Source: Pseudoalteromonas espejiana DSM 9414
GTDB lineage: Bacteria; Pseudomonadota; Gammaproteobacteria; Enterobacterales; Alteromonadaceae
Direction: 5' to 3'
NCBI RefSeq assembly: GCF_002221525.1
Contig: NZ_CP011029.1
Span: 248,001-312,000 of the forward strand
Length of the DNA: 64,000 nucleotides
Shown: positions 61,619-64,000 of the stretch, in pieces
Position numbering within the stretch: position 1 is the stretch's first letter
Layout of the letters: each line of letters opens with the position of its first letter
The notes under the pieces: model-generated
Database searches by the model: none
The model's input: only the letters and a program-made list of their open reading frames with translations
What the model was told of the DNA's origin: nothing
Position numbers and translations under genes: made by a program

Positions 61619-63836
61619 TGATGTGCTGTTTTAGCCAAACTATTAAATCTTCAATAAATAATGGTTTAGCAAAGTAATAACCTTGGCCAACTGTACAACC
61701 TTTATTTTTTAGCCAATTGTACTCAAATTCATTTTCTATGCCCTCAGCAATCACCTGTAAATTAAAGCGTTTGGCTAAGGTTATAACCATTTCTATAATA
61801 AATTGGTTATTTATATTATTTTGTAAATCAATAACAAAAAACTTATCTATTTTAATTGTATTAGCAGGCAACTCTGTAATGTGTGCAAGTGATGAATAAC
61901 CTGTTCCAAAGTCATCAATGCTCACTTTAATGCCAAGCGCCATAAATTTTTCAAGAGATGCTTTAATTAACGTGTAGTTACATACCTCTTGCGTTTCGGT
62001 TACTTCAATCTCAAGCAAACTAGGGGGAATATTTTCTTGTTTAATTTTATTGGCGACTTTTTCAAAGTAACTTGGCTCCATTAGCTCATAAGAAGACACA
62101 TTATAAGCAACCGGCAAGTTAACCCCATTACGTTGCAAGCACTTTATTACCGTTAACACCTTATCTAAAATTACGCTGCCTAACTCGCAAATTAACCCAG
62201 ATGTTTCGGCAATTTCTATAAACTCGTCAGGGCTAATAAAGCGTCCATTAGTTAACTTCCAGCGTGCAAGCGCCTCAAATCCAATTGTTTTTTGGGTTTG
62301 TAGGTTTAACTTAGGTTGTAAAGCAATTTGTAGCTCACCACCTCCTATCGCTGTTCTAAGCTTTGCCATTATCTCGTAGCGACGTGTAATGGCATGAGTT
62401 TGTGTTGCTGTGTGCTCTATAAACTTAATTTGGTTATTGTGTGTATCGTTTAAACTTGACTCAGCAAGGCTAATAATTTTCTCTGGAGGTATATTAAGTA
62501 CCGAACTTAATTTAAGCGACAGAACCCTAATATCTACAAATTGTTTTACATTTTCAATTTCACAAGTTTGCCTAGATAAGTACGTGTACGTGTCGTCAGG
62601 TATTTTACAGTCGTTGCTAATTAGCATTGCAAAGCTACGGTTATTAATTAAGGCAATTCTGGGTAGGTATTTTGAAAACGCGTGATGAATACTTTGATGT
62701 ACCAACTGCAGTATTTTTTGGCAAAAGTCATGACCAAAAGTAAACGACTTTTCTTCAAACTGCTGAACCTCAAATACAATTAATTGTGTTTGGTATTGTT
62801 CATGTAGGTTCATATTTCTAATTTCTCTTATTAGCCAATTGCGGTTGTGCAAATTAAGAGAGGTTTCTGTGTATGCAAGTTCGGTAAGTTTGTTTAGCAA
62901 AGCCATGTTTGAAAAGCCCGTACTAACGTTCTCACTAAACACTTTTAATAAATACCTGTTTTGCTCATTTATGGGGTTATCTGATTTAACAATAGTAATG
63001 TAATTCGTGTTATCTAAACTGGCTGTGTCAAAAAAGAATATACTGTGGGACTCATTAAATACGTGTTTTTTTGACTTTATCGACGTCTGCAGATCGTCAA
63101 ACATAGCTTTGAGTAACAAATTTTCGCTTACTGCTTGGCCTTCAAAGCCATTAAAGCACCCATTGGTTGTTAAAATTACAGGGAGCTGCTCATCGCCACA
63201 AAAACGGTTGGTGCATAAAATGCCGCCGCCTTGGGTAATACCTAAAATATTACTTATTTCGTGTAAAACAGCGCTCGAAAAAGACTGCATATCATGTTTG
63301 CTGTTTATACTTCTTGATGCATCAAGAACAAGTTGTAACCCTTGTTTTGCAGCAGATACTTGCGAAATATAACGCCAAGTTCTCAAGTTGCTAGCTACAA
63401 TAGATTGAAGTTTTTCGGCAGATACGTCTGACTTGTTCCAGTATTCATCAATGTCGAGCGACTTCATTACGCTCTCTTCTGGGGCAAAGCCAGGTTGGCC
63501 TGTTAAAAGTACAATGCGCATATCGGCATTGCCAATAACTTCCCTTATTGTACTAACTAACCTTAACCCAGAGTCGTCGTCTTCCATTACTACATCAATA
63601 AAAGTAAGTGCTATGTCGGGGTGTCGACTAAGCTCAAGTGCGGCCTCAGAAACAGAGTTTGCACTTAAAAGTTTAAGGGTGTAGTCACCCTCAATAGAAA
63701 TGCTATGTAAACTATTTAAAAGCGCTTGCTGGTAATGTATGTCATCTTCAACAGTTAGAATTTTTATAGTTTGGCTATCAGCTTGTACTGATGTTTTTTC
63801 TTCTGAAAATTCAAATAATGCATCATCTTTAGACAT
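61605..63836 (-). CDS. REC-DUF3369-EAL response regulator (c-di-GMP phosphodiesterase)
   Basis: A 743-residue cytoplasmic regulator. Receiver: TVEDD near residue 30, phospho-Asp in TFIDVVMEDDDSG near 80, TGQPG. DUF3369 (about 170-310) follows, then a GGDEF-type domain without the GGDEF motif (IALINNRSFAMLI), hence inactive. The EAL domain (about 495-735) has all catalytic residues: FEALARW, NVSSYEL Asn, LEIEVTET Glu, DDFGTGYSSL, KIDKFF Lys, AEGIEN Glu, GQGYYFAKP Gln. Phosphorylation by the overlapping kinase should set c-di-GMP hydrolysis. DUF3369 phosphodiesterases are known from PdeA-like and VieA-adjacent systems. Confidence 0.92.
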   Translation of the reverse strand: MSKDDALFEFSEEKTSVQADSQTIKILTVEDDIHYQQALLNSLHSISIEGDYTLKLLSANSVSEAALELSRHPDIALTFIDVVMEDDDSGLRLVSTIREVIGNADMRIVLLTGQPGFAPEESVMKSLDIDEYWNKSDVSAEKLQSIVASNLRTWRYISQVSAAKQGLQLVLDASRSINSKHDMQSFSSAVLHEISNILGITQGGGILCTNRFCGDEQLPVILTTNGCFNGFEGQAVSENLLLKAMFDDLQTSIKSKKHVFNESHSIFFFDTASLDNTNYITIVKSDNPINEQNRYLLKVFSENVSTGFSNMALLNKLTELAYTETSLNLHNRNWLIREIRNMNLHEQYQTQLIVFEVQQFEEKSFTFGHDFCQKILQLVHQSIHHAFSKYLPRIALINNRSFAMLISNDCKIPDDTYTYLSRQTCEIENVKQFVDIRVLSLKLSSVLNIPPEKIISLAESSLNDTHNNQIKFIEHTATQTHAITRRYEIMAKLRTAIGGGELQIALQPKLNLQTQKTIGFEALARWKLTNGRFISPDEFIEIAETSGLICELGSVILDKVLTVIKCLQRNGVNLPVAYNVSSYELMEPSYFEKVANKIKQENIPPSLLEIEVTETQEVCNYTLIKASLEKFMALGIKVSIDDFGTGYSSLAHITELPANTIKIDKFFVIDLQNNINNQFIIEMVITLAKRFNLQVIAEGIENEFEYNWLKNKGCTVGQGYYFAKPLFIEDLIVWLKQHINENN

Positions 63837-64000
63837 TTCGTCTCGCTTAATAGTTTTATAAGTTAACAGTTATTTAAAGACATAAAGTGTAATTATAAAA
63901 ACGGCGGCGTTAGTATTTTTAATCGCTAAAAATAAGTGTAGAAGAGGGGCGGCAAGGTGTCTACTTCGAGAATATGAAAGCCAAACTAAATTATTTTTTC
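63837..64000. other. Region upstream of the response regulator
   Basis: 164 bases to the window edge. Must hold the promoter of the two-component operon. AT-rich, with no hairpin or ORF noted. Confidence 0.4.

Noticed and set aside
7..64000. tRNA, rRNA, CRISPR arrays or prophage genes
   Set aside because: No cloverleaf, CCA-ended structure, regular direct-repeat array or phage structural gene was seen on reading; a covariance search was not possible.

Overview
The window reads as chromosomal DNA of a marine gammaproteobacterium, most likely Pseudoalteromonas or a close relative in the Alteromonadales. Pointers are the AT-rich third codon positions, several TonB-dependent receptors, the arsR/GAPDH/arsJ arsenic unit, AstB, and a short intergenic repeat with ATACCAATCCGCA ends that I recall as common in this group. 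No rRNA, tRNA, CRISPR array, transposase or phage gene was found.

Layout. 1-332: 5' end of a TonB-dependent receptor leaving the window. 811-2540: kelch-like protein translationally coupled to a cysteine-free sirtuin. 2663-6465: dual-receiver protein, divergent ArgO exporter and ArgP regulator, M20 carboxypeptidase. 6729-9001: accessory island that looks like a small integron-type cassette cluster without integrase. It holds a Ser/Thr protein kinase with an unrecognised N-terminal domain, a decayed membrane-protein cassette and a small hypothetical, separated by attC-like sites. 9061-10650: tandemly duplicated short-chain dehydrogenases. 10933-16759: MscS channel, AstB (arginine succinyltransferase pathway) with a small upstream ORF, SMP-30-like protein plus zinc-type oxidoreductase, and a divergent LysR regulator. 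16763-17786: ohrR/ohr with two palindromic operators. 17961-20610: arsR-GAPDH-arsJ, which makes and exports 1-arseno-3-phosphoglycerate.

20710-32651: chemoreceptor, TetR/AhpD-like pair, small envelope proteins, zinc-ribbon rhomboid, soxR with a SoxR-box-driven flavodoxin-fold reductase, DsrE-like and SGNH proteins, and a CSS-EAL c-di-GMP phosphodiesterase. 32685-39137: trehalose locus (TonB receptor broken by one in-frame stop, LacI regulator with two matching operators, MFS sugar transporter, GH37 trehalase). 39311-40000: LuxR-type regulator.

40294-56523: large bidirectional purine catabolism and uptake locus. Leftward run xdhA-xdhB-xdhC-uraD-uraH-guaD-puuD-puuE: guanine to xanthine to urate to 5-hydroxyisourate to OHCU to allantoin to allantoate. 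Rightward run: a BMP-type nucleoside ABC importer (ATPase, two permeases, binding protein), an NCS2 permease and a Tsx-like outer membrane channel, so outer membrane passage, inner membrane uptake and degradation are encoded side by side. A small mobile repeat (MITE-like) abuts puuE and supplies its last codons. 56733-63836: catecholate-type TonB receptor with a candidate Fur box, linked to a secreted metallo-beta-lactamase-fold protein, then a histidine kinase overlapping a REC-DUF3369-EAL response regulator.
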